From assembly GCA_945892755.1 (NCBI GenBank), contig CAMDDO010000024.1, positions 1 to 38,919 of the forward strand: DNA of 38,919 nt. Reading direction: 5' to 3'. Positions 22,801-29,595 of this stretch are shown piece by piece. Positions within the stretch are counted from its first letter, which is position 1. Every line of letters begins with the position of its first letter. The notes under the pieces are model-generated. The model was not told the DNA's origin. It saw only the letters and a list, made by a program, of their open reading frames with translations, and did not search any database. Both the position numbers and the translations under genes were made by a program. This DNA is from Rhizobium sp. Q54. GTDB taxonomy: Bacteria; Pseudomonadota; Alphaproteobacteria; UBA828.

Positions 22801-23635
22801 CGGCGCGGTAATGGCTCGGCTTCGTGGTCGGTTTGGCCATCGGCTCGATCAGCGCGGGCGAATTGAACCGCACGACAAGGTCATTGCCCGCGCGCTCGAC
22901 CTTGTAATCGACCAGGCGATCCCAATCGAACACCACGCGGCTGAAGCCGCCGAGCTCGCGCGGCACGATCGAGAGAAACGGTTGACTGCTTCGGTCGGCG
23001 GATTGCGACGGGAGCGGCGTCGCAGCGTCCGCTTGCGCCGGGCTTGCCGCCGGAAGCGACGCCGGTGTCGGTGCCGTTGCGCGCAGCGCCGACGGCTCCA
23101 GCGCGGCCGGCGCGGCGGCGCCCGCCGCCGGCGCGATCGCCGCGAGCGCCCGGGCGTCGCTGTTCGCCACGACCACCGGTGAACCGGACGCGACGCGCGG
23201 ACTCGCCGTGCGCGCGCTTGGCGCGGGCGGCGCCGGGGGGATGATCGTCGGGTACGCCTCTGGCGGCGAATCAAACAGATCGACGACGAGCAGCCTGCCA
23301 AAACGAAGCAGGCGAAGCTCTACCGGCTTGGTCAGGCTGAGCGCGATGGTCCGCGAGTCCGTCATCAATGTCGCGCCGTTCACCAAGCCGGGCAGGCGTT
23401 TCGGAATCACCGCAAGCGCGCCGGTGAACGGCCGGTCGAAGGTGATCTTGACTTCGTTCCCACCCGCCGTCGCGTTGAACGCGACCGGACTTGACCATTC
23501 GAACGCGATGCGCGCGAAATCGTCATGGTAGCCGGCGCGTACCTCGATCGGGGTTTCATCGGCGCAAGGTGCGGGCGCGGCAAGCAAGACGGTGACGGAG
23601 AACAGAACAGCGGCGCCAAAAACCCTACGCCGCAT
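19820..23635 (-). CDS. large secreted beta-module/TPR protein of the flagellar motor operon
   Basis: The function of this 1271-residue protein is not known. A signal peptide (about residues 1-25, ending AAPAPCA) sends it to the periplasm. Three related beta modules follow at about 30-125, 220-330 and 478-700; the first two share F-x-R-x-x-F-x-W and G-N-x-x-x-V-x-F-x-x-P and resemble AMIN-type modules, which in other proteins bind peptidoglycan. They are separated by long Pro/Ala-rich linkers (about 130-215 and 335-470). From about residue 710 the rest is helical tetratricopeptide-like repeats (for example ARLLFVHGHAADALGVLERV, AAKFLNDLKNSDG). The gene overlaps the OmpA-like gene by 11 bases and ends the fliL-to-cheZ transcript, so a role in anchoring or assembling the motor in the cell wall is plausible. 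A general envelope scaffold is the alternative. Confidence 0.85.
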   Translation of the reverse strand: MRRRVFGAAVLFSVTVLLAAPAPCADETPIEVRAGYHDDFARIAFEWSSPVAFNATAGGNEVKITFDRPFTGALAVIPKRLPGLVNGATLMTDSRTIALSLTKPVELRLLRFGRLLVVDLFDSPPEAYPTIIPPAPPAPSARTASPRVASGSPVVVANSDARALAAIAPAAGAAAPAALEPSALRATAPTPASLPAASPAQADAATPLPSQSADRSSQPFLSIVPRELGGFSRVVFDWDRLVDYKVERAGNDLVVRFNSPALIEPMAKPTTKPSHYRAVDVKVEGDVTVVRIAAVAAGTKLRHFQRGNRIVLDLMDETAGDRVTRPDWAKQDAVAVTRVAPAAPEPKPARPSAPAGAKMATVPVPVPARPVVTEGAKPIPSLEIPATPQSAEVLPLPVAQPHASAPPAQTAEIAMPNLEAAKLEAKAPVAAEATVPAPETSPGPPAVAPSEPNGALMIGLGGASAPHGATSGATFMPAGPASLRVSADAIGAGVRLGFPFDRETGAAVFERLGFLWIVFDTKHALDLSGLDAAGPLGRAFVGAETLESETASVLRLALAPEIGAQAVRAGNTWFVELMAEPPRPLYAITVRAEPGSSGNGGRVTLLVTGAGSTITLTDPEVGDRLIAITSTTPGSGVAEARSFVQFKLLPSAQGIAIAPLGDALKVGAVASGIEITDGEALVLSPEPVAAEADRTDVAASDDLPMEDASKLFDYKTWRREDLGSFNKARQALQVAAADATGGARTGHRLELARLLFVHGHAADALGVLERVAAEDEAATREPAFLALRGATRLLAGHFEEAARDLDNQALDGDADATLWRGALAASSGDFAAADAAFSAAAIAYESLTPDFKRRFGLLATQSALALKNFQRAAKFLNDLKNSDGPIKPSEVAEIGYLEAQVAEHSGHQKAAIEDYEKLGEKREGPVGVRAAFAAIELKLERGAIEPEQAIHELERLRTAWRGDAYERQLLRRLAALYAGKKDYMNALTALRDAVELFPDAPGTPQLRDQMFTLMHSLFVSGDAEAMTPLEALGLYYEFEDSAPSGAEGGRIVEGLANKLIAIDLLDRAAALLEKQIGKLEGEDKARLGGRLAEVKLLDGKAEDAIATLKATESAKLATPLVQERQRVAARAEAALGRPKQGLALIASDTGKEAALIRIELQWDDQNWQAVAASVDQMYPAGATDAGALKPEDHARIMRAAVARALAHDTEGLGAMRARFADALKKTEHAGAFEFLTSSMAEDGVDMKELPKILANLDGIDALTGKAKTATK

Positions 23636-24326
23636 CGTCGACCTCTTGGCTGGTTCGGCGGATCACGATTTCGATCCCCGGCGGCTCGATTCGCTCGGGC
23701 AAAACAGGCGCCGTGTTCGATGCGTCGCGCGGCAAGGGCGCGCCGAGTGAATTGATCGGCTGCTTGTAGCCCGCGCCGCGCAGCGTCTCCAACACGGCGC
23801 GCGCGCGGCGAGCAGACAAGCGAAGCGATGCCGGCCCGGCCCGTTCGTCGACGTCCGCCGCCGATCGCGGACCATCGTCATAGCCGATCACATCGATGCG
23901 CCAGGCGCCGGTTTCGAGCGCAATCGCCAGCCGCTCGAGCAAGCGGCGCGCGCCGACGCTCGGCGTCGACGTGTCGTTCGAGAACGCGCGCGCGCGCGAC
24001 AATGAGATGACCCATTGATCCGCCCGCCGGCGCAACAGGGGTCGAAGCGTGCCGTCGGCGGTGCTGATGATTCGGCTGAGCGCCCCGTTCAAGGCCTCGC
24101 CGCCACGCGCGAGCGACCGCGCCGCGCCGCGCCATCGCACGACGCGTCGCCGTGCGTGGTCGAGCAATGAAAGCCCGGCACCGGCGGTCAACGCCACCAG
24201 GACATAGAAAGGAGTCGCCACGAGCGTGGTGCCCCAAAGCACGAAGCCGCCGAGCCGGCTCAAGCGGCCAAGGCGACCGCGATGGAGCCCGGGAGTCGCC
24301 GAGAAATGACGTGACGCAGCAGTCAT
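23625..24326 (-). CDS. inner-membrane protein with OmpA-like C-terminal domain
   Basis: The 233-residue protein has an N-terminal basic segment, a long hydrophobic stretch at about 26-55 (GGFVLWGTTLVATPFYVLVALTAGAGLSLL cut by one Pro), a linker, and a C-terminal domain like OmpA/MotB: ALETGAWRIDVIGYDDG, then SLRLSARRARAVLETLRGAGY and a GAPLP end. The Asp of the DDG turn and the LSxxRA arginines are kept, but the usual Asn before LS is replaced, so peptidoglycan binding is likely but not certain. The ATG at 24326 was chosen; the longer frame to 24524 is arginine-rich noise reaching into cheZ. It follows cheZ by 52 bases and overlaps the TPR gene by 11. It is not motB: it lacks the MotB plug and Asp-containing TM helix. 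Confidence 0.75.
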   Translation of the reverse strand: MTAASRHFSATPGLHRGRLGRLSRLGGFVLWGTTLVATPFYVLVALTAGAGLSLLDHARRRVVRWRGAARSLARGGEALNGALSRIISTADGTLRPLLRRRADQWVISLSRARAFSNDTSTPSVGARRLLERLAIALETGAWRIDVIGYDDGPRSAADVDERAGPASLRLSARRARAVLETLRGAGYKQPINSLGAPLPRDASNTAPVLPERIEPPGIEIVIRRTSQEVDDAA

Positions 24327-24378
24327 TTGCGATCGCCTCTTGCCCGTTCGGGCTGGTTGTGGGATCGCGCTTGGGGCC

Positions 24379-25026
24379 TTACATGCTGGCGAGAAGCGCG
24401 TCGATCTCGGCCTGGCTCGCGCCTTGGCCGGCGACTTGAGGTCCGTTGAGCAAGGCCGCGTCGGGACGCGCATCGTTGAGCTTATGCATCTTGGCCGTGC
24501 TGACCGATTTGCGCAGCTTGTCACCGAACACGGAGACGATCTTGTCGAGCTCGACCTCGATATGCTTGAGCGCGTTCACCACTTTGGTGACGCGCTGTCC
24601 GGTCAAATCCTGAAAGCCGCTGGCCTCATAGATTCGCGTCACCACGTCGGTGATGGCCTTGCCATGTTCGGGCGTGGCATTGGCGGTCAGGCCCTCGAGC
24701 GTTTCGGCGCAATCGAGAATGGTGCTGGTCGCGGCTTCCGTGCCTTTGACGATCGCATCCAGTTCGTCGGTGGCGCGATCGATGAAGTCGCTTCGGATCT
24801 GCTCGGGATGAATCTCCGCGATCTCGGTCTTGGCCGAGCGGATGTACTTGGCCAGATCGTCGAGTTCGCGATAGAGGCTGATTTCGCCCGACGTCACGTC
24901 GCCGTGAAGCGTGTCGAGTAGGCTAGAGACAACGTCGCCGATCTCATTGACTGAAATTTGGTCACCGCGTGCGATCTTGATTTCATCAAGTCTGGCCTGA
25001 AAGGCCGACGTATGGCTCGCATTCAT
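24379..25026 (-). CDS. cheZ: protein phosphatase CheZ
   Basis: CheZ dephosphorylates CheY-P to reset the flagellar switch. The 215-residue helical protein carries the catalytic motif FQDLTGQRVTKVV, where the glutamine of LTGQ is the catalytic residue, and ends in a linker and QAEIDALLASM, the CheY-docking peptide. The ATG at 25026 has GGGAG nine bases upstream; a TTG at 25044 opens the frame earlier but is less likely. It lies 46 bases after cheY on the same strand. The C-terminal E-I-D-x-L-L also occurs in FliM in this operon. Confidence 0.92.
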   Translation of the reverse strand: MNASHTSAFQARLDEIKIARGDQISVNEIGDVVSSLLDTLHGDVTSGEISLYRELDDLAKYIRSAKTEIAEIHPEQIRSDFIDRATDELDAIVKGTEAATSTILDCAETLEGLTANATPEHGKAITDVVTRIYEASGFQDLTGQRVTKVVNALKHIEVELDKIVSVFGDKLRKSVSTAKMHKLNDARPDAALLNGPQVAGQGASQAEIDALLASM

Positions 25027-25072
25027 TTCGACGGTCTCCCGCAAAGGTGAGCGCTGTTCGGGACCGGGCGGC

Positions 25073-25459
25073 TCAGAACGGTCCGAGCACGGCCTGTAGT
25101 TTGCCCTTGAGCGTTTCGGCGTTGAACGGCTTCACAATGTAGTTGTTGACGCCGGCCGCCTTGGCCGCGACGACGTTTTCGGTCTTGCTTTCCGCGGTCA
25201 CCAAAATGAATGGCACGGCCTTGAGCTTGTCGTCGGCGCGAACCTGCTTCAGAAGTTCGAGCCCCGAAACCGGCTCCATGTTCCAGTCAGAAATCACCAA
25301 GCCGAAACTTCCGGCGCGCAGCTTGCCCAACGCCTCGCCGCCATCCGCGGCGTCGTCGACATTCTTGAAGCCGAGCTGCTTCAACAGGTTGCCGATTATT
25401 CTGACCATCGTCTTGTAGTCGTCGACGACGAGAACGTTCATGTTTAAATCGACAGCCAT
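25073..25459 (-). CDS. cheY: chemotaxis response regulator CheY
   Basis: This is a 128-residue single receiver domain. The acidic pair is in VLVVDDYKTM, the phosphoacceptor Asp in LVISDWNM, the switch Thr in ILVTAES, the switch aromatic in NNYIVKPF and the conserved Lys in KPF. No output domain is present, so it acts by binding FliM. The ATG at 25459 with GGGAG about ten bases upstream is preferred; an ATG at 25441 is also possible. It is followed by cheZ and preceded by a possible CtrA site at 25536. This receiver is closely tied to the switch operon rather than to a cheA-cheW cluster, which is not in the window. Confidence 0.95.
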   Translation of the reverse strand: MAVDLNMNVLVVDDYKTMVRIIGNLLKQLGFKNVDDAADGGEALGKLRAGSFGLVISDWNMEPVSGLELLKQVRADDKLKAVPFILVTAESKTENVVAAKAAGVNNYIVKPFNAETLKGKLQAVLGPF

Positions 25460-25535
25460 GTCCGGAGTGCTCCCATGCTTGCAACGCAAATCCAGTGGCT
25501 CGGCGAGCCCCGGAGCGAACCATAGAAAAACCTGC

Positions 25536-25550
25536 CTAAGGGTCTGTTAA
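25536..25550. promoter_or_regulatory. near-consensus CtrA site upstream of cheY
   Basis: CTAAGGGTCTGTTAA differs from TTAA-N7-TTAA at one base. It lies in the 103-base gap between the motE-like stop and the cheY start, about 77 bases before the cheY ATG, and could give cheY-cheZ and the downstream envelope genes a promoter of their own. Confidence 0.45.
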
Positions 25551-25562
25551 TGCCGGCCGTCC

Positions 25563-26489
25563 TCAGGAATTTTCGTCGGGTTTGTTTTCGTCGGGTTTGT
25601 GTGGTCGGCGGCGCGCCATGAGCTCCTCGGTTATGGTCTTGGCGCGCGAAGGGTCGAGCAGCGCCAAGATCGACGCGCTTTTCGATTCTTTCATTCGTTC
25701 GATCACGTCGAGCAGGATGTCCGATTCAAGATCGCCGAGAATGGCCGCAGCTTCCCGAGGCTTCATACTCTCGTAGATCTTGACCAGACTGCCGACGCGC
25801 TCGTCCTCCTGCTTGCTCTGTTGCGCAAGCAAGCCCTCGACGGTCACCTTCAGCGTCTCGAGCGCCTTGATCTTGGCATCCAATTTTTGCTCGGCGGCCG
25901 CGAGCGTCTGTTCCTTCAGCGCGAATTCGCGCTCGCGGGCTTCGAGCGCCGCGCGCCGCTTGGAGAGCCCTTGGAGCAGTTCGATCTCGGCGCGGCTCAG
26001 CATCATCGGGTCGAAATTCTCATCGTCCAGTCCGAGCCTCGCGCCCGTGTCGTCAGCTTCCTCGGCGCCAGTGCCGGCCTCATCGGGCTGATCGTTTTCT
26101 GTCGTCTTGTGCTCGCCCTTGGCGTCGGCCTTGTCGTCGGCGCCATGTTTCGCGGGCGTCTTCTTGCCTGGCGCGGCATCGGCCTTCGCGGCGACCTTGG
26201 CTGATTCATCGTCCTCGGACTCGGTGTCAGCTGCTTTTTTCGACGTCGCCTTTGGTTTTTCCTTTTCCGGTGTGTCGGTTTTTTCCGCTGTGTCCGCTTC
26301 TGGCGCACCTTCTTCAGGCTTTCCGGCCGCCGGAACAATCGCCCCCAGATCGGCATGCTGCCGTGCCTCAGTCGATGCCTCGGCGGGTGTACCAAAGTCG
26401 ACCAAAAGCGCCCCCAACTTGCCGGCGAGGAGCAGGCCGGCTCCGATAAGGATGGCCGGTAATATTTTGAATTTAAAAGGTAAATTCAT
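25563..26489 (-). CDS. MotE-like flagellar protein (MgtE N-domain-like)
   Basis: The 308-residue membrane-anchored protein has an N-terminal TM helix (about residues 10-30, LPAILIGAGLLLAGKLGALLV), then a very Lys/Glu/Asp/Ala-rich disordered segment (about 50-150), then a coiled coil (SRAEIELLQGLSKRRAALEAREREFALKEQ...), and a C-terminal MgtE-N/FliG-like helical domain (SLVKIYESMKPREAAAILGDLESDILLDVIERM). In MotE of rhizobia the corresponding protein stabilises the periplasmic MotC-MotB stator assembly; here the order and neighbours support a motor role. It lies 14 bases after the DUF6468 gene. The exact orthology to motE is unproven, so no symbol is given. Confidence 0.8.
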   Translation of the reverse strand: MNLPFKFKILPAILIGAGLLLAGKLGALLVDFGTPAEASTEARQHADLGAIVPAAGKPEEGAPEADTAEKTDTPEKEKPKATSKKAADTESEDDESAKVAAKADAAPGKKTPAKHGADDKADAKGEHKTTENDQPDEAGTGAEEADDTGARLGLDDENFDPMMLSRAEIELLQGLSKRRAALEAREREFALKEQTLAAAEQKLDAKIKALETLKVTVEGLLAQQSKQEDERVGSLVKIYESMKPREAAAILGDLESDILLDVIERMKESKSASILALLDPSRAKTITEELMARRRPHKPDENKPDENS

Positions 26490-26503
26490 GCCGTTAAAGC
26501 GCC

Positions 26504-26896
26504 TCAGCGAACCGCGCGCAGGGCGCTGAGGATTTCGCGCTCGAGCCGTTTGCGGCCATCACCACGAGGCGAGTCATCGATCACGTCGCTGCCGCCCTGG
26601 CCGCGCTCGACACCCTTGCCGGCACGCTCCATCCGGTAGGAGAGTTCTTCATTGAGCCGCCGTGCTTTTTCGATCGACGCTTGCAGGCCCGCGCCGACTT
26701 GCTCGGCGCCGGCCTTCAGGCCGGCAATGCCGGCTTCCGCATGGCCCGTGGCCTCGTTCAATGTAGCGATCAGGCCGCGAAGCTCGCTTTGATGCGCGCG
26801 CAATGAGGCGAGACGACGACTGAGCACGGCGCCATAGCCGATCGTGGCGCCGAGCAAAATGATGATCAGTACGTCTAGAATCAGACCGAATGCCAT
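26504..26896 (-). CDS. DUF6468 flagellar-locus protein
   Basis: This 130-residue protein has one N-terminal membrane helix (ILDVLIIILLGATIGYGAVL) followed by a long helical region (RRLASLRAHQSELRGLIATLNEATGHAEAGIAGLKAGAEQ...) and a basic C-terminal end (RKRLEREILSALRAVR). This matches DUF6468, which occurs between fliM and motE-like genes in many alphaproteobacteria; its role is unknown. It is four bases from fliM and 14 bases from the motE-like gene, clearly in the same transcript. Confidence 0.8.
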   Translation of the reverse strand: MAFGLILDVLIIILLGATIGYGAVLSRRLASLRAHQSELRGLIATLNEATGHAEAGIAGLKAGAEQVGAGLQASIEKARRLNEELSYRMERAGKGVERGQGGSDVIDDSPRGDGRKRLEREILSALRAVR

Positions 26897-26899
26897 CTG

Positions 26900-28015
26900 T
26901 CACTCCGAATCGTTCATCACCGGCTCCTTGACCCGAATGGCGACATTCGGGCCGACACGGCCCATCGAGCCAACCAAGAGCGGCACATCGCCACAACGCA
27001 ACTCGACATTCGATGACGGCTGGACGCCAAGCATCATGGTATCCCCAACGCGAAACGCGGCGAATTCGCCGAGCTCCATTGTCTGGACATCGAGCACGGC
27101 ATCGATTTGGACGTCGGTGCGCCACAGTTCCTGCGCCAGATGGGTTTCCCAGATCGCATCGCGACCGAATTTTTCGCCCATGAACATCTGGAGCAGCAGA
27201 TCGCGAACCGGCTCGAGAGTGGCATAGGGCAGGACGATTTCGATCTTGCCGCCGCGATCTTCCATATCGATGCGCAGGCGCACCAGGATCGCCGCGTTGG
27301 CCGGACGCGCAATGGTGGCGAAGCGCGGGTTGATCTCGAGCCGGTCGAACACGAAATGCACCGGGCTGAGCGGCTCGAACGCGGCGGAAATGTCGGCGAG
27401 AATGACGCCCAGCATGCGCTCGATCAGATTGCGCTCGATCGTCGTGTAGGGGCGGCCCTCGATGCGCATCGGCGCCGTGCCGCGGCGACCGCCCAACAAG
27501 ACATCGACGATCGAATAGATCAGCGCGCTGTCGATCGTCATCAGGCTGTAATTGTCCCACTCCTGAGCCTTGAAGACGCCCAGCATAGCCGGCAGAGGGA
27601 TCGAATTGAGATAGTCGCCGAACCGAATCGAGGTAATGTTATCGAGCGTAACTTCCACATTATCGGACGTGAAGTTGCGCAGGCTCGTGGTCATCAGGCG
27701 GACCAGCCGGTCGAAAATGACTTCGAGCATCGGCAGGCGCTCATAGGAGACCAGCGCGCTATTCAGGATCGCCTGAATCCCGGTCTTTTCCTGATCGCCG
27801 GCCGCGGCGTCGAAACCGAGCAGATTGTCGATTTCGTTCTGATTCAGGACGCGCGTCGCGGTCTCGGCGGTGGCGCCTTCGGCGCCGCCACCCGGATTGG
27901 CGGCGTCAGCCGGCGAGCCTTCGGCCTTGCCCTCTCCGCCCACCATGGCGGCCCATTCGGCCGCCATCTCATCGTCGGTTGCGGGCGTCTCTTGGTCTTT
28001 GCCTGGTTCAGCCAT
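26900..28015 (-). CDS. fliM: flagellar motor switch protein FliM
   Basis: FliM is the C-ring protein that receives CheY-P. The 371-residue sequence has an N-terminal extension with a conserved-looking DDEMAAEWAAMVGG helix at about 14-27, a flexible stretch, then the CheY-docking motif NQNEIDNLLGF at about 58-68. The middle domain follows (LEVIFDRLVRLMTTSLRNFTSDNVEV; VVDVLLGGRRGTAPMRIEGRPYTTIERNLIERML) and then the C-terminal FliN-like domain (VQTMELGEFAAFRVGDTMML). It starts three bases after the fliL stop, so the two are coupled. fliN and fliG are not in the window. Confidence 0.96.
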   Translation of the reverse strand: MAEPGKDQETPATDDEMAAEWAAMVGGEGKAEGSPADAANPGGGAEGATAETATRVLNQNEIDNLLGFDAAAGDQEKTGIQAILNSALVSYERLPMLEVIFDRLVRLMTTSLRNFTSDNVEVTLDNITSIRFGDYLNSIPLPAMLGVFKAQEWDNYSLMTIDSALIYSIVDVLLGGRRGTAPMRIEGRPYTTIERNLIERMLGVILADISAAFEPLSPVHFVFDRLEINPRFATIARPANAAILVRLRIDMEDRGGKIEIVLPYATLEPVRDLLLQMFMGEKFGRDAIWETHLAQELWRTDVQIDAVLDVQTMELGEFAAFRVGDTMMLGVQPSSNVELRCGDVPLLVGSMGRVGPNVAIRVKEPVMNDSE

Positions 28016-28018
28016 GGT

Positions 28019-28582
28019 CTATTGGATCAACATCTCGCGAAACAACACGTCTTTGACTTCATGCGGCTCGATCGCCCCGTTGATGCGGGCTAGCAGTTCT
28101 TCCTTCAGGCGGTAAACGCCGGCCGAGCCGCTGATGTCCTCCGAGCGGAGCTCGCGCAAATAGACCTGGAAGCGGTCGACGATGCGCGGCTTGACCTTTT
28201 CGATCTCCGGCAGGACCAGCGGGTCGTCAAACTCCAGGCTCACCGAGAGTTTTAGGTAGCTCGGCTGCTTGCCGGACGAACGCAGATTGACCAGCATGTC
28301 GGGCAGCTCGAAATAGACGGCCTCCTTCGGCACCTCTTCCTCGACGTGCTCGGCGGCTTCCTCACCGCCGCCCAGCACCATGTCGAGCACGCCGAACTGG
28401 TAGGCGCCGCCGAGCAGAAGAACCGGCAGCCCGATGAAGATAGCAAGCTTCTTCGGGGTAAATTTTCGGCGCTTTTTCGGTGCGCCGCCTTCACCCGACG
28501 CGGCATCGGCGGGGGCGGCCTCTTCGGCCTCCGCCTCCGCCTCGACCTCGGTCGCCTTTTTTTTTGCCGCCGCCTTAGCCAT
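28019..28582 (-). CDS. fliL: flagellar basal body-associated protein FliL
   Basis: FliL is an inner-membrane protein that surrounds the stator and raises torque. The 187-residue sequence has a cytoplasmic Lys/Glu/Ala-rich tail, a TM helix (KLAIFIGLPVLLLGGAYQFGVLDMVLG), an acidic periplasmic linker and the stomatin-like FliL domain (VYFELPDMLVNLRSSGKQPSYLKLSVSLEF...; the end ...EVKDVLFREMLIQ). The ATG at 28582 has GGAGG eight bases upstream; the TTG at 28588 was rejected. A run of nine A residues near the start encodes lysines and is a possible slippage site. It opens the leftward motor operon. Confidence 0.94.
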   Translation of the reverse strand: MAKAAAKKKATEVEAEAEAEEAAPADAASGEGGAPKKRRKFTPKKLAIFIGLPVLLLGGAYQFGVLDMVLGGGEEAAEHVEEEVPKEAVYFELPDMLVNLRSSGKQPSYLKLSVSLEFDDPLVLPEIEKVKPRIVDRFQVYLRELRSEDISGSAGVYRLKEELLARINGAIEPHEVKDVLFREMLIQ

Positions 28583-28771
28583 GAACAAAACCTCCGGCAG
28601 CTCTGGGTGCGCAACCCGGCGCCTGCGTCAAACGCACTATAGGAACGCGAAGGTTAACAAGCGGTTGCGACCGTCCGGATGGACACGGCTTGGCTCGGCA
28701 AAGCTTGCCGGCCTGTGCCGCCCAAGCAAGCCGGCCCGCCGTGCAAACCGCTAAAGCCTAGGTAATCCTTG

Positions 28772-28787
28772 TGGCACGCAACCTGCA
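28772..28787 (+). promoter_or_regulatory. sigma-54 promoter of flgF-flgG-flgA-flgH
   Basis: TGGCACGCAACCTGCA has the GG-N10-GC spacing and matches TGGCACG-N4-TTGCA except for one base. A start site near 28798 would give a leader of about 50 bases to flgF. Rod and ring genes are sigma-54 dependent in Caulobacter-type hierarchies. Confidence 0.75.
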
Positions 28788-28846
28788 TGTGAGTTGGCGA
28801 AGCGGTGCATCAGTGCGCCTGCCATTGACCACGGTGCAAATACGGC

Positions 28847-29578
28847 ATGAGCAACACGGTTTACGTCACCTTGGCCCGCCAAAGCCTTCTGCGCGAAGAG
28901 ATGAGCGTCATCGCGCAGAACATCGCCAATACCAGCACGACCGCCTACAAGGGCGAGCGGCGCATGTTCAAGGAGTACCTGTTCCAGTCCGCCGATGGCA
29001 ACACGGTCTCCTATGTCGAAGACGCCGGCGTCAAGCGCGACCTGATTCAGGGTCGGATCGAGCGCACCGGCAATGACCTTGACGTCGCGATCAACGGCGA
29101 TGGTTATTTCGCGGTCAACCATCCCGACGGCATTCTATACACTCGCCAAGGGCACTTTCAGCTCGACGCCAAGGGCACGCTGGTGAGCTCGAGCGGGCTT
29201 CCGGTGCTCGATGCCGGCGGCCGTCCCATCGTCATTCCCGCGCGAACCTCGCACGTCACGATCGGTCGTGACGGCACGATCGCCACGGACTCCGGAGCGC
29301 TGGGCCGCCTTCAACTCGTTCGCTTTGAAAACGAAGACCAGCTCGTGCGCTACGGCGAAGGCCTGTTCGCCGCACCAGGAACCGAGCAGCCCGAGACGCT
29401 TCGGGCGAAAGATGTCGATGTCCAACAGGGCGCGATCGAGGCATCGAACGTCAGCCCGATCATCGAGATGACCCACATGATCGAGCTCGTGCGCAACTAC
29501 CAGTCGGCCCAGCGCATGATGGACACCGACAGGGACATGCAGAGCAAAGCCATCCAAGACATGACCGCGGTCAAATAA
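28847..29578 (+). CDS. flgF: flagellar basal-body rod protein FlgF
   Basis: FlgF is a proximal rod component. The 243-residue protein starts MSNTVYVTLARQSLLREEMSVIAQNIANTSTTAYK, the rod/hook N-terminal signature, has NDLDVAINGDGYFAV as in FlgF/FlgG/FlgE, and ends with the helical VSPIIEMTHMIELVRNYQSAQRMMDTDRDMQ signature. The length fits FlgF (about 245). No strong ribosome site is seen at the ATG. It is divergent from fliL across a 264-base region and followed 17 bases later by flgG. Confidence 0.94.
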   Translation: MSNTVYVTLARQSLLREEMSVIAQNIANTSTTAYKGERRMFKEYLFQSADGNTVSYVEDAGVKRDLIQGRIERTGNDLDVAINGDGYFAVNHPDGILYTRQGHFQLDAKGTLVSSSGLPVLDAGGRPIVIPARTSHVTIGRDGTIATDSGALGRLQLVRFENEDQLVRYGEGLFAAPGTEQPETLRAKDVDVQQGAIEASNVSPIIEMTHMIELVRNYQSAQRMMDTDRDMQSKAIQDMTAVK

Positions 29579-29595
29579 GGTTAGGGAACAAAGCC

